A stretch of DNA of 64,000 nt, taken from Actinoallomurus liliacearum. Lineage in GTDB: Bacteria; Actinomycetota; Actinomycetes; Streptosporangiales; Streptosporangiaceae. The stretch spans positions 62,001 to 126,000 of the forward strand of contig NZ_BAABHJ010000001.1 in assembly GCF_039542035.1 (NCBI RefSeq). The letters run 5' to 3'. A program made the position numbers and the translations under genes. A model generated the notes under the pieces. It saw only the letters and a list, made by a program, of their open reading frames with translations. It had not been told where the DNA came from and did no database searches. Below are positions 49,243 through 57,188 of this stretch, in pieces. The stretch's first letter is position 1. Each line of letters begins with the position of its first letter.

Positions 49243-49998
49243 TCAGAGGACCTGCGCGAGGAACTCGCGGAAGCGAGCGCTCGGCGGGTCGTCCAGAAGT
49301 TCGCGGGCCGCGCCGTCCGCGGCGATCAGCCCGTCGTCCATGAAGATCACGCGGTCGGCGGCCTCCCGAGCGAAGCCGATCTCGTGGGTGACGACGACCA
49401 TGGTCATGCCGGATCCGGCCAGCTCGCGCATGACCGCCAGCACCTCCTTGACCAGCTCGGGGTCGAGCGCGGAGGTCGCCTCGTCGAACAGCATCACCTC
49501 GGGCCTCATCGCCAGACTCCGCGCGATCGCCACGCGCTGCTGCTGCCCACCGGACAGGTTCGCGGGCCGGTGACGGGCCAGGTGGCCGAGGCCGAGCCGC
49601 TCGAGCTGGGCGCGCCCGATCTCCTCCGCCTCAGCCTTGGAGAGCCTCTTGACGTGCCGGAGCGCGAGGGTGACGTTGTCCAGCGCGGTGAGGTGGCCGA
49701 AGAGGTTGAAGTGCTGGAACACCATCCCGATCCGGGTTCGCGCGGCGTCGATGTCCACGCCGGGGTCGGTGAGGGTCATGCCCCCGACGACGACGCTGCC
49801 CGCGGTGGGCGTCTCCAGCAGATTGAGGCACTTGAGCATGGTCGACTTGCCCGACCCGGAAGGGCCGAGGACGCACAGCACCTCACTGGGCGTCACGTCG
49901 AAGGTGACGCCGCGCAGCACCTCGTTGCGGCCGTACGACTTGCGCAGGTCCCGGACACTGATCGCCGGGCCGGGAGGACGGACGGGTGTCGTCATCAT
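49243..49998 (-). CDS. Polar amino acid-type ABC transporter ATPase (GlnQ type)
   Basis: This 251-residue ATPase has Walker A GPSGSGKST (45-53), VFQHFNLFGHLT at the Q-loop, signature LSGGQQQR, Walker B MLFDEATSALD and the switch His in VTHEIGFA, all as in GlnQ/HisP. Its start at 49998 overlaps the permease stop. It ends 27 bases before the receptor gene. Confidence 0.95.
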   Translation of the reverse strand: MMTTPVRPPGPAISVRDLRKSYGRNEVLRGVTFDVTPSEVLCVLGPSGSGKSTMLKCLNLLETPTAGSVVVGGMTLTDPGVDIDAARTRIGMVFQHFNLFGHLTALDNVTLALRHVKRLSKAEAEEIGRAQLERLGLGHLARHRPANLSGGQQQRVAIARSLAMRPEVMLFDEATSALDPELVKEVLAVMRELAGSGMTMVVVTHEIGFAREAADRVIFMDDGLIAADGAARELLDDPPSARFREFLAQVL

Positions 49999-50750
49999 GC
50001 TGATCCTTCCGCGAGCGCCGGCTCGGGCCGCAGGTCCTCCGCGCTCGCCTGTACGGGCCGGCCCTCTCTCATCCGCCGGTCGAGCCAGTTGACGAGGTAC
50101 GTCAGCGGGATGGTGACGGCGAGGTAGCAGAGTCCCGCGGCGACCAGCGCGGACGCGTTGTAGCTGGCGGCCTGGCGTTCCTGCGCGATGAAGTACAGCT
50201 CGCGCTGCCCGGCGCCGAGACCGAGCAGGTAGACCAGGGAACTCTCCTTGATGTCCACGATGAACTGGCCGGTCAGCGCGGGCAGGACGTTGCGCACGCC
50301 CTGCGGCACGATGACGAGCCGCATCGTCTTCAGGTAGGACATCCCGAGGCTGCGGCCCGCCTGCATCTGCCCGGCGGGCACCGCCTGGATGCCCGCGCGG
50401 AAGATCTCCGCGCAGTACGCCGCGGAGATCAGGCCGACGGCGACGACCGCGTACCCGAGCGGGCTGCGTCCGAACGGCCGGATACCGGCCGCCGGGAGTC
50501 CCAGGCCGATCAGGCTCACCGTCACGATCGCGGGCAGTCCCCGGAACACGTCCACGTAGATCCGGGCCGGGAGCCGGACCAGCCGCCTGCGCGACAACAG
50601 CAGAACCGCCAACAGCATGCCGCCGATCAGGCCGAACATGATCGCCAGTACGGCGATCAGGAGTGTGTTCCGCAGTCCCTCGACAAGGAGTGAAGGCAGA
50701 ACGCCAGCGATCTCCGACCAGTCGAAGAACGTATGGAGGAAGTCGTGCAC
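49995..50750 (-). CDS. Polar amino acid-type ABC transporter permease (HisM/GlnP type)
   Basis: This 251-residue permease starts at GTG 50750, with GGAG eight to eleven bases upstream. It shows a short N-terminal segment (FFDWSEIAGVLPSLLVEGLRNTLLIA), YVDVFRGLPAIVTVSLIGLG, the EAA loop (AGRSLGMSYLKTMRLVIVPQG) and KESSLVYLLGLGAGQREL, which is typical of His/Glu/Gln permeases. The N-terminus could be longer, since the frame stays open far upstream, but homology begins here. It is the first gene of the four-gene operon and divergent from the GntR gene. Confidence 0.92.
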   Translation of the reverse strand: MHDFLHTFFDWSEIAGVLPSLLVEGLRNTLLIAVLAIMFGLIGGMLLAVLLLSRRRLVRLPARIYVDVFRGLPAIVTVSLIGLGLPAAGIRPFGRSPLGYAVVAVGLISAAYCAEIFRAGIQAVPAGQMQAGRSLGMSYLKTMRLVIVPQGVRNVLPALTGQFIVDIKESSLVYLLGLGAGQRELYFIAQERQAASYNASALVAAGLCYLAVTIPLTYLVNWLDRRMREGRPVQASAEDLRPEPALAEGSA

Positions 50751-50920
50751 GGCCGCTCCGATCTCATATCTCGCCGCTCGCCCCGGGCGCCGTCGGCGTT
50801 CCGCAGCATAGGTATGGGATAAGTCGCTGACCGGGACGATTGCGCCTAACTGATAACTGTGAATCCTAGGAGCGCCCACCTGGCGGCCGGCCGGACCCCA
50901 CCGGCCCCGGTGCCGCCCCC

Positions 50921-50975
50921 TTGTCGAACCGGCTTCCTGAGCGTAGCCTGCGCTGAACATGTTTGGACAGGTTTG
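50921..50975 (+). promoter_or_regulatory. Promoter and direct repeats of the GntR operon
   Basis: TTGTCG (50921-50926) and TAGCCT (50944-50949) with a 17-base spacer are a -35/-10 pair. GTTTG occurs twice with a 10-base period (50961 and 50971, GTTTGGACAGGTTTG), just after the predicted start and 16 bases before ATG 50991. This is a likely site for autoregulation by the GntR protein. Confidence 0.5.
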
Positions 50976-50990
50976 AGAACAGGGGTGGAC

Positions 50991-51710
50991 ATGGCCGACG
51001 ACGTGCATGTACTCAAGCACCAGAGCATCGCGGAGACTCTGGCGCGTGAGATCCGTACGGGTCGGCTGAAGCGCGGCAGCCGGCTGCCCGGCGAGCACGC
51101 GCTGGCGGCCCGGTTCTCGGTCAGTCGCAACACGATCCGTTCCGCGTTGACCGAGTTGAGCAGGGAAGGCCTCATCGCCACCCACTCCGGGAGGGGCTCG
51201 TTCGTCACCTTCGACGGGCGGCCGCTCGACGACCGCCTGGGCTGGGCCAGAGCACTGGCCGACCAGGGCGTGTCCACCGAGACGAAGCTGTTGCGCCTGG
51301 AGAGGGTGGACGACCCGGAGCTCGCCGAGCGGCTGGGCGTGGACTCGCCGTCGTTCTTCGCCATCGACCGCGTGCGCACGCTGACACATGGGCCGGCGGT
51401 GTCGTTGGAGCGCAGCAGGATCCCCGGCGTCGACGGCCTGCTCGACCTGCCCGCCCACGGCCTGATCGGCGGATCGCTGACCGCCACCCTGGCCTCCGTC
51501 GGACTCCTCGCCGATCGCGGCGAGGAATGGGTATCGGCCGGCCCCCTGGACGAGACGGACGCCGCCGAACTGGGACGCCCGGCCGGTGAGTGGTTCCTGA
51601 CGGCCCGCCGCGTCTCCTGGACCGCGACAGGGGAACTCGTGGAACACGTCGAAAGCCTGCTCGACCCGCTGCGGTTCCAACTGCACCTGCGGTTCGGGAG
51701 CGAATCGTGA
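50991..51710 (+). CDS. GntR-family transcriptional regulator, HutC subfamily
   Basis: This 239-residue protein has an N-terminal winged helix (about 10-72: IAETLAREIRTGRLKRGSRLPGEHALAARFSVSRNTIRSAL in two helices, then SGRGSFV) and a UTRA effector domain (STETKLLRLERVDDPELAERLGV, then SLERSRIP). HutC-type regulators sense sugars, amino acid derivatives or nucleosides. ATG 50991 is preferred because the HTH begins right after it and AGGGG is upstream; the frame is open for another 44 codons. The gene overlaps the next one by GTGA and heads a four-gene operon. Confidence 0.92.
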   Translation: MADDVHVLKHQSIAETLAREIRTGRLKRGSRLPGEHALAARFSVSRNTIRSALTELSREGLIATHSGRGSFVTFDGRPLDDRLGWARALADQGVSTETKLLRLERVDDPELAERLGVDSPSFFAIDRVRTLTHGPAVSLERSRIPGVDGLLDLPAHGLIGGSLTATLASVGLLADRGEEWVSAGPLDETDAAELGRPAGEWFLTARRVSWTATGELVEHVESLLDPLRFQLHLRFGSES

Positions 51711-52699
51711 CGCGGGCCGAGGAACGCGCGAGCGGGACCCTGTACGGCCTGGCGATCGGCGACGCACTCGGCATGCCGACGCAGTCGCTCTCCCGGCAAC
51801 AGGTGAAGGACGCCTACGGCGTGCTCACCGGGTTCCTTCCCGCGGCACCCGATCACCCCCTCGCGGCCGGCATGCCCGCGGGATCCGTCACCGACGACAC
51901 CGAGCAGGCCCTTCTCCTCGCGCGACTGCTGATCGACGGCGCCGGCCATGTGGACCCCGTCGTACTGGCCCGATCCCTCCTGGAATGGGAGGAAGAGATG
52001 CGCCGCCGCGGATCGCTGGACCTGCTCGGCCCATCGACGAAGCGCGCGGTGGCCGCCGTCGCGGCGGGCGCGCCGGTCGAGGCGGCCGGCCGCTACGGCG
52101 ACACCAACGGTGCCGCCATGCGGATCGCACCGGTCGGGATCACGGCCGGGAGCGACCTGACCGCGCTCGTCGACAGTGTCGTCGAGGCGAGTTCGGTGAC
52201 CCACAACACGAGCGTCGCGCTGGCCGGTGCGGCGGCCGTCGCGGCGGCGGTCAGCGCGGGAATCGACGGAGCCGACGTGAAGGAGGCCACCCGCTACGCG
52301 GCGGAGGCCGCCACGGTCGGCGTCCGCCGCGGTCATTGGGTGGCCGCCGCCGACATCGCCTCCCGCATACGGTGGGCCACCGAGCTCGTCGCCGGCCGGC
52401 CCGCGGTGGCCGCCGCCGACGACATCTATCGCCTCGTCGGCACCAGCCTGGCCACCCAGGAGTCGGTGCCGGCCGCGTTCGCGGTCCTGGCCGTGTACCC
52501 GGACGACCCATGGCAGGCGTGCCTCTGGGCGGCGTCCCTCGGCGGTGACTGCGACACCATCGCGGCGATCGCCGGCGCCATCGCCGGCGCGTGCCACGGC
52601 GTCGAGTGCCTTCCCGGCGACGCCATCGACACGATCCGCGCGGTGAACGCGCTCCCACTCGACGACCTCGCGGGTCGGCTGCTCGCGCTGCGTCCGTGA
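51707..52699 (+). CDS. ADP-ribosylglycohydrolase-family protein
   Basis: The 330-residue protein belongs to the ARH/DraG/YegU family of dinuclear magnesium hydrolases that cleave N-glycosidic bonds of ADP-ribose or related nucleosides. The metal residues are visible: GLAIGDALGMPTQ near 13-26, VTDDTEQALLLARLL near 62-77 and the late LGGDCDTIAAIAGAIAGA near 282-299. Length is normal. It starts at GTG 51707 overlapping the GntR stop. With a PfkB kinase and a nucleobase/nucleoside-type permease in the operon, the likely substrate is a modified nucleoside or nucleotide, rather than ADP-ribosylated protein. This is inference. Confidence 0.93.
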   Translation: MTRAEERASGTLYGLAIGDALGMPTQSLSRQQVKDAYGVLTGFLPAAPDHPLAAGMPAGSVTDDTEQALLLARLLIDGAGHVDPVVLARSLLEWEEEMRRRGSLDLLGPSTKRAVAAVAAGAPVEAAGRYGDTNGAAMRIAPVGITAGSDLTALVDSVVEASSVTHNTSVALAGAAAVAAAVSAGIDGADVKEATRYAAEAATVGVRRGHWVAAADIASRIRWATELVAGRPAVAAADDIYRLVGTSLATQESVPAAFAVLAVYPDDPWQACLWAASLGGDCDTIAAIAGAIAGACHGVECLPGDAIDTIRAVNALPLDDLAGRLLALRP

Positions 52700-52740
52700 C
52701 CGGCCCCTCCCCCACCCAGCGCCAAGAAAAGGGTCCTCCC

Positions 52741-54216
52741 ATGCCAAGCGCCAGCGACAACAAGGTCGGTGCCGTCGAAACCCGCGGCATCGAACCGGTC
52801 CCGAACGACGAACGCCGCGGTAACCCGCTTCAACTCTTCTGGGTGTGGTTCGCCGCGAACATCTCCATCCTCGCGCTGCCGCTCGGCGCGACCCTGGTCG
52901 CCCTGCGTGGCCTGAACATCTGGCAGGCGCTGCTCGTCGGCGCCATCGGCTCCTTCGGCTCGTTCGCCCTGGTGGGTCTGATCAGCGTCGCCGGCAAATG
53001 GGGCGGGGCGCCGAGCATGACCCTGTCGCGTGCCGTCTTCGGCCCCCGGGGCAACCGGGGACCGACGCTGGTGTCCTGGCTGTCGCGGGTCGGCTGGGAG
53101 GTGGTGAACACGACCACCGCCGCGTACGCGCTGCTCGCCATCCTGCACATCGCCTTCGGAGTCGGGGCGAACTGGGCGCTCACCATCGTCTGCCTGCTCG
53201 CCTTCGTGGCCCTCACCCTTCTGGTGTCCGGGCTCGGCCACGCCACCCTGGTATGGATCCAGCAGAAGGCGACGTACGTCTTCGGCGCCCTCAACCTGGT
53301 CGTCGCCGGGTTCCTCGTCACCAAGGTGCACTGGCACGCGGTCCTGCACGCCCACGCCGCACCGGCCAGCGCCATGATCGCCGGAATCGGGATCATCGCC
53401 GGTGGCACGGGCATCGGCTGGGCGAACGCCGGCGCCGACATGGCGCGTTATCAGCCCCGCCGAGTCCCCGGCGGCCGGATCGTGGCGGCCGCCTCGGCCG
53501 GCGCCGGCATCCCGCTGGTCCTTCTCATCACGCTGGGCGGGCTGCTGTCGACCGGCGACCACACGCTCGCCGCCGCCTCCGACCCCGTCGCGGCGATCCA
53601 GGCGATGCTGCCGTCCTGGATGGCCATCCCGTACCTGCTCGCGGCCTTCGGCGGACTGCTGCTGTCCAACCACCTGTCCGTGTACTCGGCCGGCCTCACG
53701 ATGATCACTCTGGGTGTCCGGCTCCGTCGCACCGTCGCCGTCGGCATCGACGTCGTGCTGACCCTGGCCGGGGGCGTCTACCTGATGCTCATCGCCAAGA
53801 ACTTCTACGGTCCGTTCATCACCTTCATCTCACTGCTCGCCGTCGCCATCACCTCCTGGGTCGCCGTCTTCCTCGTGGACATGATCAACCGGCGCGACTA
53901 CGACCCCGACGGGCTGATGGACACCACCCGCGCCGGCGTCTACTGGAACCGTGGCGGTGTGGCATGGTCCGCCTTCGTCGCGTGGGTCGCGGGCATCGCC
54001 ACCGGCCTGCTGTTCACCGTCGCCGAGACGTCCGACACCGACGTGTGGTTCGCCGGACCGCTGTCGAAGACCTGGCCCGCCCGCAACGGCCTGGGCTGGC
54101 TCATCTCCTTCGCCGTCGCCGCCGCCATCTACCTCCTCCTTCACGTCGCGAGGGGATCCGCCCGCGCCGCACGGGTGACCGAACCGGCCCGGTCCGTGAG
54201 CGGGGCGGCCTCGTGA
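52741..54216 (+). CDS. NCS1-family permease (cytosine/purine/allantoin type)
   Basis: This 491-residue membrane protein has about 12 hydrophobic helices. NCS1 features: NPLQLFWVWFAANISILALPLGA in the first helix region, GKWGGAPSMTLSRAVFGPRG after helix 2, IIAGGTGIGWANAGADMARYQPR near residue 220 (usual form SxxADYxR) and LSVYSAGLTMITLGVRLRR. It would take up a nucleobase, nucleoside or vitamin-like ring compound with a cation. AAAAGGG stands before ATG 52741. The 41-base gap from the hydrolase gene and the GTGA overlap with the kinase gene place it in one operon. Confidence 0.93.
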   Translation: MPSASDNKVGAVETRGIEPVPNDERRGNPLQLFWVWFAANISILALPLGATLVALRGLNIWQALLVGAIGSFGSFALVGLISVAGKWGGAPSMTLSRAVFGPRGNRGPTLVSWLSRVGWEVVNTTTAAYALLAILHIAFGVGANWALTIVCLLAFVALTLLVSGLGHATLVWIQQKATYVFGALNLVVAGFLVTKVHWHAVLHAHAAPASAMIAGIGIIAGGTGIGWANAGADMARYQPRRVPGGRIVAAASAGAGIPLVLLITLGGLLSTGDHTLAAASDPVAAIQAMLPSWMAIPYLLAAFGGLLLSNHLSVYSAGLTMITLGVRLRRTVAVGIDVVLTLAGGVYLMLIAKNFYGPFITFISLLAVAITSWVAVFLVDMINRRDYDPDGLMDTTRAGVYWNRGGVAWSAFVAWVAGIATGLLFTVAETSDTDVWFAGPLSKTWPARNGLGWLISFAVAAAIYLLLHVARGSARAARVTEPARSVSGAAS

Positions 54217-55148
54217 ACTCCCCGATCGAGCGGCTGGTTCACGTCGGTAACGTGCTGATCGACCTGGTCATGAACATCCCCGCGCTGCCGCGGGCCGGCG
54301 GAGACGTCCTCGCCACCTCCAGTCAGGTCACCCCTGGAGGCGGGTACAACGTGATGGTCGCGGCCGCCCGCCAGCGCCTGCCCGTCGCGTACGGCGGCGC
54401 GCACGGCAGCGGACCGTTCGGTGAACTCGCCCGCGCGCGCCTCGCCGAGGCCGGCGTCTCGATCCTCCAGGAGCCGACCGCCGGCGTCGACACCGGTTTC
54501 GACGTCGCGCTCGTCGACGGCGGCGGGGAACGAACGTTCGCCACCAGTGTCGGGGCGGAGGCCACCTTGACCTACGAACAACTCGCCGGGATACGCGTCG
54601 GCGCGACCGACGCGATCTACGTCTCCGGTTACGGGCTGGTCTTCCCGGCCAACCGCACCGCCCTGGCACGCTGGCTCGGCACACTGCCCGACGACGCGAC
54701 CGTGGTCGTCGATCCCGGCCCGCTCGTCGCCGACATCCCCTCCGCCGTCCTCGAGCCGGTGCTCGCACGCACCGACTGGTGGAGCTGCAATCTCCATGAG
54801 GCCTTGGCCATGACCGGCGAGGCCGACCCGGAGCGGGCGGCCATCGCCTTGGCCGAGCGCACCGGCCGAGCCGGTGTGGTGGTCCGCATGGGCCCGGACG
54901 GTTGCCTTCTCAACACCCCCGGCTCCGGCATCCGGCACATCCCCGCCTTCGACGTGGCCGCCATCGACAGCAACGGCGCCGGCGACGCGCACGTCGGCGT
55001 GTTCGTCGCCGCGCTGGCGGACGGTCTGCCGCCGGTACGGGCCGCGCGACGGGCCAACGCCGCGTCCGCGATCGCCGTGACGCGGCAGGGCCCGGCGACG
55101 GCACCCGACCGCGACGAGATCGACCGATTCCTCGCCTCGGCACCATGA
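54213..55148 (+). CDS. PfkB-family carbohydrate/nucleoside kinase
   Basis: This 311-residue kinase of the ribokinase superfamily has the N-terminal signature HVGNVLIDLVMNIPALPRAGGD (10-31), GGGYNVMVAAARQ with the sugar-binding Gly-Gly (42-54), and the catalytic IDSNGAGDAHVG (251-262) with Asp258 as base and the anion hole GAGD. It phosphorylates a sugar or nucleoside with ATP. In E. coli the same combination of PfkB kinase (yegV), ADP-ribosylglycohydrolase homologue (yegU), transporter (yegT) and GntR regulator (yegW) is found. Start GTG 54213 overlaps the permease stop. Confidence 0.93.
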   Translation: MNSPIERLVHVGNVLIDLVMNIPALPRAGGDVLATSSQVTPGGGYNVMVAAARQRLPVAYGGAHGSGPFGELARARLAEAGVSILQEPTAGVDTGFDVALVDGGGERTFATSVGAEATLTYEQLAGIRVGATDAIYVSGYGLVFPANRTALARWLGTLPDDATVVVDPGPLVADIPSAVLEPVLARTDWWSCNLHEALAMTGEADPERAAIALAERTGRAGVVVRMGPDGCLLNTPGSGIRHIPAFDVAAIDSNGAGDAHVGVFVAALADGLPPVRAARRANAASAIAVTRQGPATAPDRDEIDRFLASAP

Positions 55149-55226
55149 CGCTCCGCACGGGAAGACGTCAGCGGCGTTCGGGTATCGATGATGGCTCGTG
55201 CCGCGTGGCGGGGAGTGGGTGGCCGG

Positions 55227-56108
55227 TCAGTGCAGTTCGTCGGAGAGACGGACGAAGTGGTACCCGGAGGCCAGCAGGTGCGGAACGGCCGCCGCGATGC
55301 CCCGGGCCGTACCACCCGTCGGCCGATTCATGTGGCAGATCACGATGGAGCCGCCGCGGGCGGCGGTAACGGTTCGGCGGACTTCTTCGGGGGTGAAGGT
55401 GGCGCCCGCGTCGCCGTTGACGGTGAAGCCGGCGAAGCGCTCCCCCAGGTCGGTGACGATACGTGCCGCGATGTCGTCGCAGTACGCGGTGCCGGACCGG
55501 AAGAACCGCGGCGGGGCGCCCAGGAGGCGGCTGAGCTTCACGTGGTTCCCGGCGACTTCGTCGTACACCTCTCCGGCGTTGCGCGTGCCGGCGATGCCGT
55601 AGGCGGACCGCCCGGTGACCGACAGCGGGCGGTGCCGGGTGCCGTGATTGGCGATTTCGAACAGCGGTTCGGCGGCCAGCCGGCGGAAGACCGCGGGGTT
55701 GGCGTCGATCCAGCGGGAGTTGAGGAAGAGGGTCGCCGGTATCTCTCGCCTGCGGAGGAAGTCGATCAGCTTGCGATCGTAGCCACTGCCGCCTGGTCCG
55801 CCGCAGGCATCGAAGGTCAGCGCGATGACGCGCTGGGTGGTGGGAAGCGTGTGCACCACGCCGGGCGCGTCGAAACCCCAGGTACGCGGCTTGAGACGGC
55901 CGTAGCGAGCCACGATGTCGGCACGTTTCACCGCAGGCGCCGCCGCCGAGCCGGCGATGCGCGGGGTACGGCTCGGTGTACCGCTTCCGGTCCCGGCGCC
56001 GGGCCGACCGGAGGCCGACGCGCCGTCCCTGGTCCTCGCCGGGCCCGCGCATCCGGCGAGCGCGCCTGCTGCCATGGCCGCGAGCACGGCACGGCGGCTG
56101 GAAGGCAT
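55227..56108 (-). CDS. Polysaccharide deacetylase lipoprotein (NodB domain)
   Basis: The 293-residue protein has a lipoprotein signal (RRAVLAAMAAGALAGC, Cys20), a Ser/Gly/Pro-rich linker to about residue 60 and a NodB-type carbohydrate esterase 4 domain. Motif 1 is LTFDACGG, with base Asp100 kept but the second Asp replaced by Ala101, a variant found in some secreted deacetylases. Motif 2 is NHGTRHRP with His154 and His158. RFFRSGTAYCDD and the final VICHMNRP correspond to motifs 3 and 5. It removes acetyl groups from peptidoglycan or another glycan at the cell surface. ATG 56108 follows GGGAGAG; a longer frame from 56246 has no ribosome site. Confidence 0.9.
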   Translation of the reverse strand: MPSSRRAVLAAMAAGALAGCAGPARTRDGASASGRPGAGTGSGTPSRTPRIAGSAAAPAVKRADIVARYGRLKPRTWGFDAPGVVHTLPTTQRVIALTFDACGGPGGSGYDRKLIDFLRRREIPATLFLNSRWIDANPAVFRRLAAEPLFEIANHGTRHRPLSVTGRSAYGIAGTRNAGEVYDEVAGNHVKLSRLLGAPPRFFRSGTAYCDDIAARIVTDLGERFAGFTVNGDAGATFTPEEVRRTVTAARGGSIVICHMNRPTGGTARGIAAAVPHLLASGYHFVRLSDELH

Positions 56109-56390
56109 TCGCTCTCCCTCTGTCTGGTCGAACGGCGCGCGCGAATGGCGCGGGAGCCACACTCTGGCCAAGTGGAAGGGGCCGGTGGAACCCGCCGCAC
56201 AAGGGCCCGCCGAGGCGGGCCCCGCCATCGCGGCGGCGGTCGACACGATCGCCGCCCCGCCTACGACGCAATGATCGCGCCTGCGGTGTTCACGCCAGGT
56301 TAAACAGCGTGGCCGCCCCCGAGACCGGGCGCGCGGGTGACTCAGGCGGAGCGCCCATCCAGTCTGGGCGGCGATCCCAGCACTCGTGGA

Positions 56391-57008
56391 TCAGCTACCG
56401 TCGGCTCCGCTGGGCGTTCCGCTCATCGACTTCTTCGGCTTACGCCGCCTGCGAATCATTCGTGTCAACCGCCATCCGATCAGCACGAACACGATCAGGA
56501 ACACGATGACGAGCGCTGGGATCAGGAGCGCGACAAGGCTCACCACCAGTGACATCGCGTCTTCCGCCGCGCTCACGAAGGGCGTTCCGACGCCGACCGT
56601 GCCGACGTTGATGACGGGACGCGCGCCGGCCTTGGTGACGTGTACGCACAGCGCGACGACGATGCCCAGCGCCCAGCCCACCCAGGGATGATCGGCCATC
56701 CACCCGGAGTGGTCGATCCGCGCGGCCGCGTCCGAGGCGGCGAAGACGGCACCGCCGGCCGCAGGCCGTACGAATGTCTGTATCGCGTCGTTGACATGGT
56801 CGACGACGGCGACCTTGTCGAGAACGACTTCCGCGGCGAGCAGGACTGCCACGGCCGTGAGCGCCCATCCGTTGCACATCCACGCGAACTGGTGCGGCAG
56901 CACGATCACGTCGGTGAAGCGGGCGAGCAGGCCGACCACCAGGATCGGGATATAGGCGTTCAGACCGGCCGATGCGGACAGCCCAAGCCCGGTCAATGTC
57001 GCGAACAT
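56391..57008 (-). CDS. DUF4126-type membrane protein
   Basis: The protein has five to six hydrophobic helices and begins MFATLTGLGLSASAGLNAYIPILVVGLLAR, the typical opening of DUF4126 proteins; it has 205 residues from ATG 57008. The C-terminus is basic (RRRRKPKK). A start at 57080 would add 24 residues that do not look like the family, though the region has a slightly better ribosome site. The family function is unknown. It is on the same strand as the FUSC gene 180 bases upstream, and both are membrane proteins. Confidence 0.85.
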   Translation of the reverse strand: MFATLTGLGLSASAGLNAYIPILVVGLLARFTDVIVLPHQFAWMCNGWALTAVAVLLAAEVVLDKVAVVDHVNDAIQTFVRPAAGGAVFAASDAAARIDHSGWMADHPWVGWALGIVVALCVHVTKAGARPVINVGTVGVGTPFVSAAEDAMSLVVSLVALLIPALVIVFLIVFVLIGWRLTRMIRRRRKPKKSMSGTPSGADGS

Positions 57009-57188
57009 GCCAGGTAAGACGTCGTCGATGCGGAGGAAGGTTCCTCCGGAAACCGCCACCGTGACGAGAGCCGCTTCCATCCCACCCTGGCCGGCGGCGC
57101 ACTTCCCGCGCCCGCATCCACCGCCTGAAAGCCCAGCGCGTCCCTCTCGAACTGTGGAACGCCCGCCAGGTAGGGAACCATGAGCCGG

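Noticed and set aside
46495..50127. 1210-codon plus-strand open frame
   Set aside because: It runs antisense across four well-supported genes (CocE hydrolase, receptor, ATPase and part of the permease). Such length arises because minus-strand GC3 bias removes stops in the opposite frame.
50846..52747. 633-codon minus-strand frame over the GntR and glycohydrolase genes
   Set aside because: Antisense to two genes with clear family motifs.
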